Made by a program: the position numbers and the translations under genes. The notes below the pieces were generated by a model. It ran no database searches. It worked only from the letters and a program-made list of their open reading frames with translations, and had not been told where the DNA came from. A DNA stretch of 64,000 nt, from positions 1 to 64,000 of the forward strand of contig JADJII010000003.1 in assembly GCA_016707075.1 (NCBI GenBank), written 5' to 3'. Of this stretch, positions 10,110 through 18,413 are shown in pieces (within the stretch, counting starts at the first letter, position 1; each line of letters opens with the position of its first letter). The stretch comes from Egaibacter danicus. Lineage in GTDB: Bacteria > Pseudomonadota > Gammaproteobacteria > Burkholderiales > Burkholderiaceae_C.

Positions 10110-10424
10110 GAATCACCCCCCGTTTGCAGTTGAGGAAAGGTGATTTTGCGCCTGCAGGAACAGGCTGCGAATGCGTAGGGAAATGCTATAAATAAAGTAG
10201 CTGGTTACGCATATTCCATAAGGTCTGGAGGCCGATTTGGCATGTAAAAAGTGCCAAAATTACCCTGCTTGACGTATTTCGGCAATGCACCCAGTTTTCC
10301 GCCCCCTAGAATCAAGCCACGGGGACGGAGCCACACAAGAAGCCAAAAGCCAGTCACAGGCTTGCGGCAGCTTTCCCAAACCGGGGTTCAATCCAACGCG
10401 TCAAATCAGGGGAAGCCTTCAACC
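10110..10424 (+). other. Divergent intergenic region, 315 bases, no gene seen
   Basis: This lies between the starts of the propeller gene (leftward) and the MmeI-like gene (rightward). It contains repeat copy 1 at 10184-10242. The open frame from 10251 runs into the MmeI-like gene, but the first 58 codons show no family similarity and the likely start is the GTG at 10425. No convincing promoter could be picked by eye. Confidence 0.6.
10184..10242 (+). repeat. Two-hairpin dispersed repeat, copy 1 (forward)
   Basis: The AT-rich hairpin TGCTATAAATAAAGTAGC is followed by the core ACGCATATTCCATAAG and the GC-rich hairpin GGTCT-GG-AGGCC (one G-T wobble), then GATTTGGCAT. It lies in the divergent promoter region between the propeller gene and the MmeI-like gene. 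Confidence 0.8.
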
Positions 10425-13255
10425 GTGCCTTTAAGCTGGAACGAAATCAAATCCCGCGCGCTGACCTTCAGCCGCACCTGGTCTGATGCCGCCAATGAAG
10501 ACAGCCAGGGCAAACCGTTCTGGATCGATTTCTTCGAAATCTTTGGCATCACCAACAAGCGCGTCGCCACCTTTGAGCACGCCGTCAAGAAGTTGCCCGC
10601 AAAGGTTCACGGTGAAAAAGCCAAAACAGACGGCTTTGTCGATCTGTTCTGGCCCGGCATGCTGCTGGTGGAGCAAAAGTCGCGCGGTAAAGACCTGGAC
10701 AAAGCGCTGACACAGGCGCTTTCATACTTTCCCGGCATTGCCGAGCGGGATTTGCCTCAGTTCATCATTGCGACTTTGCCCGCTTTCGCGTGCACCGGCT
10801 CACCACCAACGAGACATTTGAGTTTGCGCTGAAAGACCTGCACAAAAACATCAAGCTCTTTGGTTTTATGGCAGGCTACAAGGCACTGGAGATCAAGCCG
10901 CAAGACCCGGTGAACATCAAGGCCGCCGAGCGCATGGGGCGCCTGCACGACGCGCTCAAAGCCAGCGGCTACACCGAGCATCCGCTGGAAGTGCTGCTGG
11001 TGCGCCTGCTGTTCTGCCTGTTCGCCGAGGACACTGGCATCTTCCAGCCAGCGCAGTCTTTCCGCACCTTTGTGGAGGATCGCACGTCAGCAGACGGCTC
11101 TGATCTGGGCTCGCGGCTGGCGCAGTTGTTTCAGGTGCTCAACACCGATGACGGCAAACGCAGCAAGGCGCTGGACGAGCAGCTGGCCGCCTTCCCGTAT
11201 GTCAACGGCAAGCTGTTTTCTGAAAACCTGCCCATGGCCGACTTCACCAGCGCCATGCGCGAGGCACTGCTGGATGCCTGTGCGCTGGACTGGTCTGCCA
11301 TCAGCCCGGCCATTTTTGGCAGCCTGTTCCAGAGCATCATGGACGAGAAGGCCCGCCGCAATTTGGGCGCGCATTACACATCTGAAGAAAACATTCTCAA
11401 GCTGATCAAGCCGCTGTTTCTGGATGCGCTGTGGGCGGAGTTTGAAAAGGTCAAAAGCAACAAGAACAAGCTGTTTGAGTTTCACAAAAAGCTGCGCACG
11501 CTCACGTTTTTTGACCCGGCTTGCGGTTGCGGCAACTTTCTGGTCATCAGCTATCGGGAACTGCGCGAATTGGAGTTGGCGGTGCTGCGCGCAAGCATCA
11601 AAGACGGGCAGATGGGCGTAGATGTACACGGTTTGATTAACGTGGACGTGGATCAGTTCTACGGCATTGAGATTGAAGAGTTCCCGGCGCAGATCGCGCA
11701 GGTTGCCATGTGGCTGATGGATCATCAAATGAATGTGCGTCTGAGCGAGGAGTTTGGTTTTTACTTCGCCCGCATTCCACTGCGCACTTCGCCACATGTT
11801 GTGCATGGGAATGCGTTGCGGCTGGACTGGAACGAGGTGTTGCCTGCGGAGCGGTGCAGTTTTGTGCTGGGGAATCCACCGTTTGTGGGCAAGAAGGAGC
11901 AAACGCCCGCGCAGAAGGCAGATTTGGCGCCGGTGTTTGCGCCACTCAAGGGTTCCGGAGTCCTCGACCTCGTGGCCGCTTGGTATATCAAGGCGGCGGA
12001 ATACCTGCATGCCGCACCAATAACGCGCGCAGCGTTCGTGTCCACCAATAGCATCACCCAGGGCGAACAGGTTGGCGTGCTTTGGAGCTGGATGCTGGCG
12101 AAAGGCATGCACATTCAATTTGCACACCGCACGTTCAACTGGAGCAACGAAGCACGTGGCAAGGCAGCGGTGCATTGCGTGATTATTGGATTTGGGCTGG
12201 AGGATTTGCCCGGCAAGGTAATCTATGAGTACGAGGACGTGAAGGGCGAGCCACATGCGGTTCCCGCAAATCACATAAACGCCTACCTGACGGACGCAGT
12301 GGACTTGTTTCTTGAAAGTCGGCGCGACCCCATCTGCACCGCCCCTCCTGCGATTTACGGGAGTTTCGCTCTCGACGATGGTCATTACACATTGGACGAT
12401 TCCGCTTACAAAAGTCTAGTAGGTAGCGAACCAATGGCAATCAATTTTCTTCGTCCATTCATTGGGGGAGAAGAGCTTATCAATGGCGGATTGCGTTGGT
12501 GTTTGTGGTTAAAGGATGTGCCGCCGGCGTCACTCAAATCGATGCCCGCAGTGATGGATCGCGTAGAAGCCGTGCGCAAGTGGCGAATTTCGCGCGACCG
12601 GGAAACGACAAGGAAGCTAGCGGCAACTCCCACTCTGTTTGCGGAAATAAGGCAGCCACTAACGGACTACATCGCAATCCCCACGGTGAGTTCCGAGCGC
12701 CGTAACTACCTGCCGATTGACTTTTTGAAGGCAAACGTTGTTGCATCCAACCAGGTGTATGTGGTCGCCAATGCCAACTTGTTTGTCTTCGGCATTCTTA
12801 ACAGTGCCATGCACAACGCTTGGGTTCGAGCAATTTGTGGGCGACTGGAGAGCCGATATCGGTATTCTGCTGGCATCGTCTACAACAACTACCCCTGGCC
12901 CGAGTTCCCGCAGAATTCAAAGCCAAATCAGCCACCAGACCACGTAGATAAAGCGCAGACAGCTATCGAAATTGCAGCGCAAGCTGTGCTGGATGCACGT
13001 GCAAAATTCCAGTCCGGCGACCAGCCCGCCACGCTGGCGGACCTGTACGACCCGCTGACCATGCCACCCGATTTGCTCAAGGCGCACCTGAGGCTGGACG
13101 CTGCCGTGGACAAGGCTTACGAGAGCAGTGGTGGCAAGAAAAGCTACAAGAGCGACGCCGAGCGAGTGGCGTTTTTGTTTGAGCTGTACCAGAAGTTCAC
13201 AAGCCTGCTGCCAGTGACGCCGGCGAAGGGCCGACGCAAGGCAAAGGCGGTTTGA
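10425..13255 (+). pseudogene. MmeI-type (Type IIL) restriction-modification enzyme with a frameshift after the nuclease domain
   Basis: Single-chain restriction and adenine-methylation enzyme. The GTG at 10425 (PLSWNEIKSRALTFSRTW, preceded by GGGGAAG) is the natural start. The nuclease motif is D73-x9-E83-x-K85 (VDLFWPGMLLVEQK), the same spacing as in MmeI. The methyltransferase has motif I FDPACGCGNFLV and motif IV VLGNPPFVG, giving an N6-adenine class. A target-recognition region and C-terminal helices follow. The frame breaks near 10769-10773, where one base, or four (tgtg), is missing from the expected FII(VC)DFARFRVHRL. As read, a 113-residue nuclease fragment is separated from an 821-codon methyltransferase frame starting near 10790. 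It is either inactivated, an assembly error, or a phase switch. Confidence 0.85.
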
Positions 13256-13353
13256 ACATAGGCCAGCCCAGTAAGCTCATAGAGGGCTATTCTTATCACA
13301 CGTGAATCCGGAAAACGTGGAAAAATCTATATAAATCAACGGGTTGTTATCAC

Positions 13354-14811
13354 ATGGCAGATAAGTACTGGATCGCTGCGGTATTGCAAAGTCTTGAGCA
13401 AAGCCTCGCTCCGGTGTCGCATGAGGTGAACGAGCTGGACTGGAAAGTCAGCCTTTCAGAGCATAAAGACCGGCTCGCCGAGCATTTAATGGCTTTTGCC
13501 AACTATCCAAATGGCGGGAGTTTCGTGTTTGGCGTGGCAAATTCCGGGCAATTGGTGGGTGTTGACCAGGCCGCGGTGGCTCAAATCGCCAACTCACTTG
13601 CTAATTTGGGGCGTGACGCTGTCGAGCCACCGCTGGCGCTGGATCACGCCGTGGTTGACTTCAAAGGTATTTCAATACTGCTGGTCCATGTTCCTGAGCA
13701 GGCAATCAAGCCCGTGCATCGGCGCGGTAAAACGATTGAAGAGTCTTGGGTACGTTCAGGTGGCACTACGCGCAAGGCTTCGCGACAGGAGGTGGGGGCG
13801 TTGATGTTGAATAGTGCTACACCCCGCTGGGAAGAGTTGCGCGCGTCATCATTGCTGACACTTGAAGACGTTCTGGGTCGGTTGGACGTTGCAACTATCG
13901 CCAAGCTGCTGGAGCGGCCAGTGCCCACTGAATCAGCAGAGTTGAGTCAATGGTTGTTGGCTGAAGGCCTGGCTGTTGCGGATGGGCGCGGTTTTTACAT
14001 CACCAACTTTGGTGCCATTGCCGCCGCACGTAAATTGGATGAGTTCGGCTCGCTTGAACGTAAACGCATACGTGTCATACGATATCGCGGGACCAATAAA
14101 GTAGAAACGATTGACGAGCTACCTGGGAACAGGGGCTACGCCGTAGGCTTTGAAGGCTTGATAGGTTACCTTAAACGTGCCCTGCCGCACTCTGAGGTGA
14201 TCCAGCAGTCGCTTCGCACAGAGGTCAGCGTTTACCCCGAAATTGCCCTGCGTGAGTTGATTGCGAATGCGCTTATCCACCAGGACTTTACCGTTACGGG
14301 CGCCGGGCCGATGGTCGAAATTTATGATGACCGAATTGAAGTTACCAATCCTGGAACCTTGTTGCCTGGCAAGCGGCCGGATCGGTTGATTGGAACTACA
14401 CCAGAGTCTCGAAATGAGCTACTGGCTTCCTCTTTTCGCCGCTATCGCATTTGTGAGGAGCGGGGCACCGGTTTTCAAAAGGTGGTGGGTGCGATTGAAC
14501 TGTTTGGTCTGCCACCACTTGTCTTCACGCTTCAAGAAAACGCGTTTCGAGTCACGTTATTTGCCCCACGAAAATTCACCGATATGTCTCAAACTGAACG
14601 CATAGAAGCGTGTTACCAACACGCCGTCCTGCAGTATTTATCGAGCAGCACATTGACTAACACTACTGTACGGGAGCGATTCAAACTCCATGAAAAATAT
14701 CGCAATCAAATTACCAACCTGATTGGTGATGCAGTTGCTGCTGGGCGCATCAAGCGCAAAGATGCCGGTAACGGGAAGAAGTTTGCAGAGTATTTGCCTT
14801 ACTGGGCATAG
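13354..14811 (+). CDS. AlbA_2 / HATPase_c_4 domain protein (RecG-like putative regulator)
   Basis: Protein of 485 residues. The N-terminal AlbA_2 (Schlafen-type) domain (about 25-150) has HLMAFANYPNGGSFVFGV and SWVRSGGTTRKASRQE. The C-terminal GHKL-type ATPase region has ALRELIANALIHQDF and EERGTGFQKV, with a winged-helix-like tail. Such proteins are often annotated as ATP-dependent DNA helicase RecG-like or as putative transcriptional regulators, but no helicase motifs are present here. It starts 98 nt after the MmeI-like gene on the same strand. AlbA_2 proteins are frequent in phage-defence islands; a defence or regulatory role is inferred from that context. Confidence 0.75.
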   Translation: MADKYWIAAVLQSLEQSLAPVSHEVNELDWKVSLSEHKDRLAEHLMAFANYPNGGSFVFGVANSGQLVGVDQAAVAQIANSLANLGRDAVEPPLALDHAVVDFKGISILLVHVPEQAIKPVHRRGKTIEESWVRSGGTTRKASRQEVGALMLNSATPRWEELRASSLLTLEDVLGRLDVATIAKLLERPVPTESAELSQWLLAEGLAVADGRGFYITNFGAIAAARKLDEFGSLERKRIRVIRYRGTNKVETIDELPGNRGYAVGFEGLIGYLKRALPHSEVIQQSLRTEVSVYPEIALRELIANALIHQDFTVTGAGPMVEIYDDRIEVTNPGTLLPGKRPDRLIGTTPESRNELLASSFRRYRICEERGTGFQKVVGAIELFGLPPLVFTLQENAFRVTLFAPRKFTDMSQTERIEACYQHAVLQYLSSSTLTNTTVRERFKLHEKYRNQITNLIGDAVAAGRIKRKDAGNGKKFAEYLPYWA

Positions 14812-14856
14812 GTGCTATCGACGCTATAACTTGATGTACATCAGCTAAACCGCAGC

Positions 14857-15636
14857 ATGACAACCCAGAAAAATCGTTCGCCACTAGATCGGGCGCAGCC
14901 CCTGCGTGCACCAGGGCAATCGCTGACGGAGCAGTTGCAGGATGAGTCGTACGACCACATCTTTGCGCCTGGGATGTATGCAGTGATGATGCTCATCATG
15001 GCGGGACTGGAGTGGTTTCGGTATTTGACGGGAGCCAAGCCCAACCCGGTGATTTACACGGTTGCCGCAGGCATGGCCGTGCTGTACGCGGCTATCAAGA
15101 TATGGCGGGCGCAGAAACGTCTGACACAAATCAAGCTGGGACGTGACGGCGAGCGGGCTGTGGCCGAGCATCTTGAGTGGCTCCGTCGACTGGATTTCGT
15201 GGTGTTTCATGATGTGCCCAATGGAGACGCGAATGTGGACCACGTGGTGATAGGTCCGCAGGGCGTCTTTACCATTGAAACCAAAACCCACTCCAAGCCT
15301 GTGCGGGGGGAATGCAAAGTGACGGTGGCGGCAGGCGAAGTTTTTGCCAACGGGCATCGCATTGATCGCAACCCGTTGGTGCAAGCCAAGGCGCAGGCGC
15401 GGTGGTTGGGCAACTTCCTACGCGAGAGCCAGTTTCAACCTTTTGTGTGGCCGGTAGTGGTCTTTCCAGGCTGGTTCGTGGAGTCGTTTGACAACGATGC
15501 AGAGGGCATTTGGGTGCTGGAAACCAAGGCGCTTTCGAAGTTCATCGAAAACGAGCCGGTGCGGCATTCACTGGATGAGGTGAAGGCCATGGCATCGGCC
15601 TTGCGCAGCTATGTACGGGCGCAAGGCGCGGTTTGA
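14857..15636 (+). CDS. NERD domain protein (nuclease-related)
   Basis: Protein of 259 residues. Two hydrophobic segments (about 37-52 and 65-82) precede a NERD domain. The domain shows GRDGERAVAEHL, DVPNGDANVDHVVIGPQGVFTIETKTH and NPLVQAKAQARWLGNFL, which contain the D..ExK residues expected of this restriction-endonuclease-like fold. It probably acts at the inner membrane on DNA or RNA, but NERD proteins are poorly characterised. It follows the AlbA_2 gene by 45 nt. Its TGA stop (15634-15636) lies inside repeat copy 2, so the C-terminus is set by the repeat. Confidence 0.82.
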   Translation: MTTQKNRSPLDRAQPLRAPGQSLTEQLQDESYDHIFAPGMYAVMMLIMAGLEWFRYLTGAKPNPVIYTVAAGMAVLYAAIKIWRAQKRLTQIKLGRDGERAVAEHLEWLRRLDFVVFHDVPNGDANVDHVVIGPQGVFTIETKTHSKPVRGECKVTVAAGEVFANGHRIDRNPLVQAKAQARWLGNFLRESQFQPFVWPVVVFPGWFVESFDNDAEGIWVLETKALSKFIENEPVRHSLDEVKAMASALRSYVRAQGAV

Positions 15637-15706
15637 GGTCACAGTTTGTGACTTCAAATTTGATAGCAGCTCACGCATATTCCACGTGGCCTAGAGGCCA
15701 ATTTGA
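15632..15706 (+). repeat. Two-hairpin dispersed repeat, copy 2, extended form (forward)
   Basis: It begins with an extra hairpin: arms TTTGAGGTCACA (15632-15643) and TGTGACTTCAAA (15647-15658), one G-T pair. Next come TTTGATAGCAGC, core TCACGCATATTCCACGT and the GC-rich hairpin GGCCT-AG-AGGCC, ending CAATTTGAC. The first hairpin contains the TGA stop of the NERD gene. Confidence 0.85.
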
Positions 15707-15790
15707 CATATAGGTAGGGTCAAAATCAGCCTACTGGCAGTCCGTGGAGCCACGTGCTAACCTCATCTGCATCTACCCGCCGGAGGCTTC

Positions 15791-16402
15791 ATGCCGTTGC
15801 GCCAGTTGTTGCGTCGATCTTCATTTGATACGGGCGTCGTTACCCGGCGCGATGCGCTGGTTGGGCTGGCCGCCAGCGCGTGGCCAGCGCTACCGGCCTG
15901 GGCTGCAGACGACACGGGCAACGTGGCCGCTCTCTTGCGCGCGGGTGGCTGCGTGGTGGTGCTGCGCCATGCCGCCACGGTGCCGGGTGTGGGTGATCCG
16001 CCCGAATTCAAACTGGATGACTGCCGCACGCAGCGCAACCTGAGCGACGCCGGGCAGCAGGATGCGCGCCGCATTGGCGCGTGGTTTCGCAACAGCAAGC
16101 TTCCCCAACCCCGCGCCGTGTTGACCAGCGCCTGGTGCCGCTGCAAAGATACGGCCGATCTGGCATTTGGCAAACACACCGTCTGGCCTGCGCTGAACTC
16201 CACGTTCAGTGACCGCGCCCTGCAGCCTGAGCAGTCCCAACTGCTGCGCCAGGCCATGGCAAAAATTCCCGCGCGGCAGTTTGAAGTGTGGGTGACGCAT
16301 CAGGTGAATATTTCAGCCCTGACCGGGGAGGGCCCGGCCATGGGCGAGGCTTTTGTTCTGGACCGCAAAGGCAAGGTGCTGGCACGGACGGCGTTTGTTT
16401 GA
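15791..16402 (+). CDS. Exported histidine phosphatase superfamily protein
   Basis: Protein of 203 residues. The N-terminal region contains VTRRDALVGLAASAWPALPAWA, a twin-arginine-type signal ending in a likely signal-peptidase site near residue 38. The catalytic histidine is in VVLRHAATVPG, the conserved Arg region is LSDAGQQDARRIGAWFR, and the second histidine is in WVTHQVNI. The canonical RHG triplet reads RHA here. Possible roles include phosphohistidine, sugar-phosphate or lipid phosphate hydrolysis in the periplasm. It is flanked by repeat copies 2 and 3, and its TGA stop lies in copy 3. Confidence 0.8.
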   Translation: MPLRQLLRRSSFDTGVVTRRDALVGLAASAWPALPAWAADDTGNVAALLRAGGCVVVLRHAATVPGVGDPPEFKLDDCRTQRNLSDAGQQDARRIGAWFRNSKLPQPRAVLTSAWCRCKDTADLAFGKHTVWPALNSTFSDRALQPEQSQLLRQAMAKIPARQFEVWVTHQVNISALTGEGPAMGEAFVLDRKGKVLARTAFV

Positions 16403-16474
16403 AGTCGCAAATTGCGACTTCAAGTTTGATAGCAGCCCACGCAGTATCCAAGAGGGCTAAGGCCCAATTTCATT
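16399..16474 (+). repeat. Two-hairpin dispersed repeat, copy 3, extended form (forward)
   Basis: The leading hairpin has perfect 12-bp arms, TTGAAGTCGCAA (16399-16410) and TTGCGACTTCAA (16412-16423), with one base between. Next come GTTTGATAGCAGC, core CCACGCAGTATCCAAGA and GC-rich hairpin GGGCT-AA-GGCCC. It gives the stop of the histidine phosphatase gene on the left. On the other strand it gives the last four codons and TAG stop of the zeta-toxin gene. Confidence 0.85.
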
Positions 16475-17101
16475 CCAAAGTATTTGCTGCGCCCAATGCG
16501 GCAAGGGCTGCACCAGTTCTTTAGTCCATGTTCCTTTGCACAGCGCCACGGCCGTGTGTGTGCCCGGCGTCACGTCATGCGAGTCATACAAAACGGCGGC
16601 GTCAGCCAGGCGCACGGCTTGGGTCAGGTTGGTCAGCGTGCGGGGGTAGCGAGCGAGAATGCGATCGGTGGGCACGGGGTGACCGCCTTCAGTCACCCGC
16701 TGCGCCACGCGCCCGAGCAAGCGTTCTGGCTGGTCCAGCGCCACTACCAGCAGCATGACGAAAAAACCTTGCACTTGAGCTTCTTCAATCAGCGCCAGTT
16801 TGGAGGCGTGCGAGAACACGGTTTCGCTCACAAACGTTTGGCCAGCGCTCAACAATTCGGTCCGGCGGGCATCGGCCCACAAGCGCGCCTGCTCTGAGCG
16901 GGCTTGCGCACCTGCGACGTGTTGCAAGTGCTCTGCTTCATAGAGGTCAGCGTTCACGAACTCGGCGGAGTTGGGAATAGTGCCCGCCAGTACCAGCGCT
17001 TTGTACAAGGTGGATTTACCCGCGCCATTGGGCCCCGCGAGCAGGTAAAAGACGGGCTTGGTTGGGGCTTGGTGCTGCGGTATGGGCGTCGCCTGCGCCA
17101 T
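16457..17101 (-). CDS. Zeta-toxin-like P-loop kinase (toxin of a TA pair)
   Basis: P-loop protein of 214 residues with Walker A LAGPNGAGKSTLYKAL near residue 20 and a zeta-type layout (FVNADLYEAEHL; FVSETVFSHASKLALIEEA; GHPVPTDRILARYPRTLTNL). Zeta toxins phosphorylate UDP-N-acetylamino sugars or other small targets. Whether this one does is not known, and related orphan zeta-like ATPases exist. The start lies 1 nt after the stop of a ParD-like antitoxin gene on the same strand, so the two are a unit. The final residues (EIGP) and the stop are encoded by repeat copy 3. Confidence 0.82.
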   Translation of the reverse strand: MAQATPIPQHQAPTKPVFYLLAGPNGAGKSTLYKALVLAGTIPNSAEFVNADLYEAEHLQHVAGAQARSEQARLWADARRTELLSAGQTFVSETVFSHASKLALIEEAQVQGFFVMLLVVALDQPERLLGRVAQRVTEGGHPVPTDRILARYPRTLTNLTQAVRLADAAVLYDSHDVTPGTHTAVALCKGTWTKELVQPLPHWAQQILWNEIGP

Positions 17102-17102
17102 G

Positions 17103-17456
17103 TCAGGCGGCTGAACCCGTGACTTTGCTGCGGTTGCTGGCCACTACTTCACGCACGCGCTGTGCCAGGCTGCCATCGGCTTCTGCGGTCATGAACTGGG
17201 CGAGCAGGGCGTCTGCCTGCGATGTGGGTTCGGGTTGGGCTGCGCGGACGCGGCGGGCAGCGGCTTCGTAGTTGGCGATTGCCGTTTGGGCCTCTTGCGC
17301 GGTGAGCCCGCTGTGCTCCACGATGCGGCCCAGCGTGGCCCAGTATTCCACCTGGCCCGCCACGGACCGGCGCATGGGTTGTGCAGCCTCCCGGGCTTGA
17401 GCAACCAGGGCGGTGGGGAGTTTGACGGATGCAAATGCAGAGTTGGGCTGGGTCAT
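17103..17456 (-). CDS. ParD-like antitoxin
   Basis: Protein of 117 residues resembling the ParD-like antitoxin family: SAFASVKLPTALVAQAREAA is a ribbon-helix-helix-type start, followed by RRSVAGQVEYWATLGRIVE. The ATG at 17456 is preferred over the one at 17465 because AAGGA then lies 8 nt upstream. It is predicted to neutralise the zeta-like toxin encoded immediately downstream and to repress the pair through the palindrome at 17467-17493. Specific contacts cannot be seen from sequence alone. Confidence 0.75.
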   Translation of the reverse strand: MTQPNSAFASVKLPTALVAQAREAAQPMRRSVAGQVEYWATLGRIVEHSGLTAQEAQTAIANYEAAARRVRAAQPEPTSQADALLAQFMTAEADGSLAQRVREVVASNRSKVTGSAA

Positions 17457-17466
17457 GATATTCATC

Positions 17467-17493
17467 CTTTATGGCGCATTTTGCGCCATAAAG
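17467..17493 (-). promoter_or_regulatory. Probable toxin-antitoxin autoregulatory operator
   Basis: A perfect inverted repeat with 12-bp arms, CTTTATGGCGCA and TGCGCCATAAAG, separated by TTT. It ends 10 nt upstream of the antitoxin ATG. Ribbon-helix-helix antitoxins usually bind such sites to repress their own operon. The palindrome is seen; the binding is inferred. Confidence 0.6.
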
Positions 17494-17619
17494 AACCATG
17501 ATGTCCAGAAATGTTTAGCAAATAAGGAGGACCGATGCTGCGCTGGTTTCAGGTGGCAGGGATTGGGTGAAGCTGGAGACGTTTATTCGGGTACATTTTG
17601 CGCAATACATCAACCTTTC

Positions 17620-17680
17620 TGCTACTGAAAATATAGCTACTCACGCATATCCTACGAGGGCTAAAGCCCTATTTCATACC
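17620..17680 (+). repeat. Two-hairpin dispersed repeat, copy 4 (forward)
   Basis: It contains TGCTACTGAAAATATAGC, core TACTCACGCATATCCTACG and the perfect GC-rich palindrome AGGGCT-AA-AGCCCT, then ATTTCATACC. It lies between the toxin-antitoxin operon and the alpha/beta hydrolase gene. Apart from this and the operator, nothing else is recognised in 17494-17699. Confidence 0.85.
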
Positions 17681-17699
17681 TGAAAACAGCATATTTTTC

Positions 17700-18413
17700 A
17701 TGAAACCAACCCTGATCCTCCTCCCCGGCCTGATGTGCGACGCGATTGTGTGGGCGCCGCAAGTGCAGGCGCTCTCACACGTGGCGAACTGCGTGGTGCC
17801 GGAATACGGCACCCTGAATTCGCTCACCGCCATGGCCGAGCACGTGCTGGCCACGGCGCCCACGCAGCGGTTTGCGCTGGCGGGGCATTCGATGGGCGGG
17901 CGCGTGGCGTTTGAGGTGATGCGTCTCGCGCCCGAGCGTGTGGAGCGGCTGGCGCTGCTGGACACCGGTTTTCACCCCATGGGGCAGGGCGTGGACGGCG
18001 CTGCCGAGACCGACAAGCGCATGGCCCTGCTGGCGCTGGCGCGGCGCAGCGGCATGCGTGTGATGGGGCAGCAGTGGGCGCGGCCCATGGTGCACCCGCA
18101 GTATCTGGACACGCCGCTGTTCGATTCGATTCTGGACATGGTGGAGCGCAGCTCGCCCGCGCAGTTTGAGGCGCAGATTCAGGCGCTGCTGGCCCGGCGC
18201 GATGCCACGGAAAGCATGAAAGACATCCACTGCCCCACGCTGGTGTTGTGTGGCCGTGACGACGCGTGGAGCCCGCCCGCGCAGCATGAGCGGATTCACG
18301 CGGCCATAGAGGGCTCGAAACTGGTGGTGGTTGACACCTGCGGCCACATGTCCACGATGGAGCAGCCGCTGGCGGTGAATGCGGCGTTTGCAGACTGGCT
18401 TGAATCAGTCTGA
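17700..18413 (+). CDS. Alpha/beta hydrolase
   Basis: Protein of 237 residues with the alpha/beta hydrolase fold. The nucleophile elbow is LAGHSMGGRVA (Ser near 63), the acidic residue is in VLCGRDDAWSPPAQ (about 183), and the catalytic His is in DTCGHMSTMEQP (about 217). It resembles small soluble esterases or lactonases of the 3-oxoadipate enol-lactonase-like group, but the substrate is not identifiable. Its 3' end overlaps the convergent EamA gene by 9 nt. Repeat copy 4 lies just upstream. Confidence 0.85.
   Translation: MKPTLILLPGLMCDAIVWAPQVQALSHVANCVVPEYGTLNSLTAMAEHVLATAPTQRFALAGHSMGGRVAFEVMRLAPERVERLALLDTGFHPMGQGVDGAAETDKRMALLALARRSGMRVMGQQWARPMVHPQYLDTPLFDSILDMVERSSPAQFEAQIQALLARRDATESMKDIHCPTLVLCGRDDAWSPPAQHERIHAAIEGSKLVVVDTCGHMSTMEQPLAVNAAFADWLESV

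Noticed and set aside
10251..10424. Extra N-terminal sequence on the MmeI-like gene
   Set aside because: The first 58 codons are not MmeI-like; the GTG at 10425 with GGGGAAG upstream fits the family start.
17413..17628. Open frame across the toxin-antitoxin operator and downstream gap
   Set aside because: It crosses the palindrome and has no family similarity or ribosome site.
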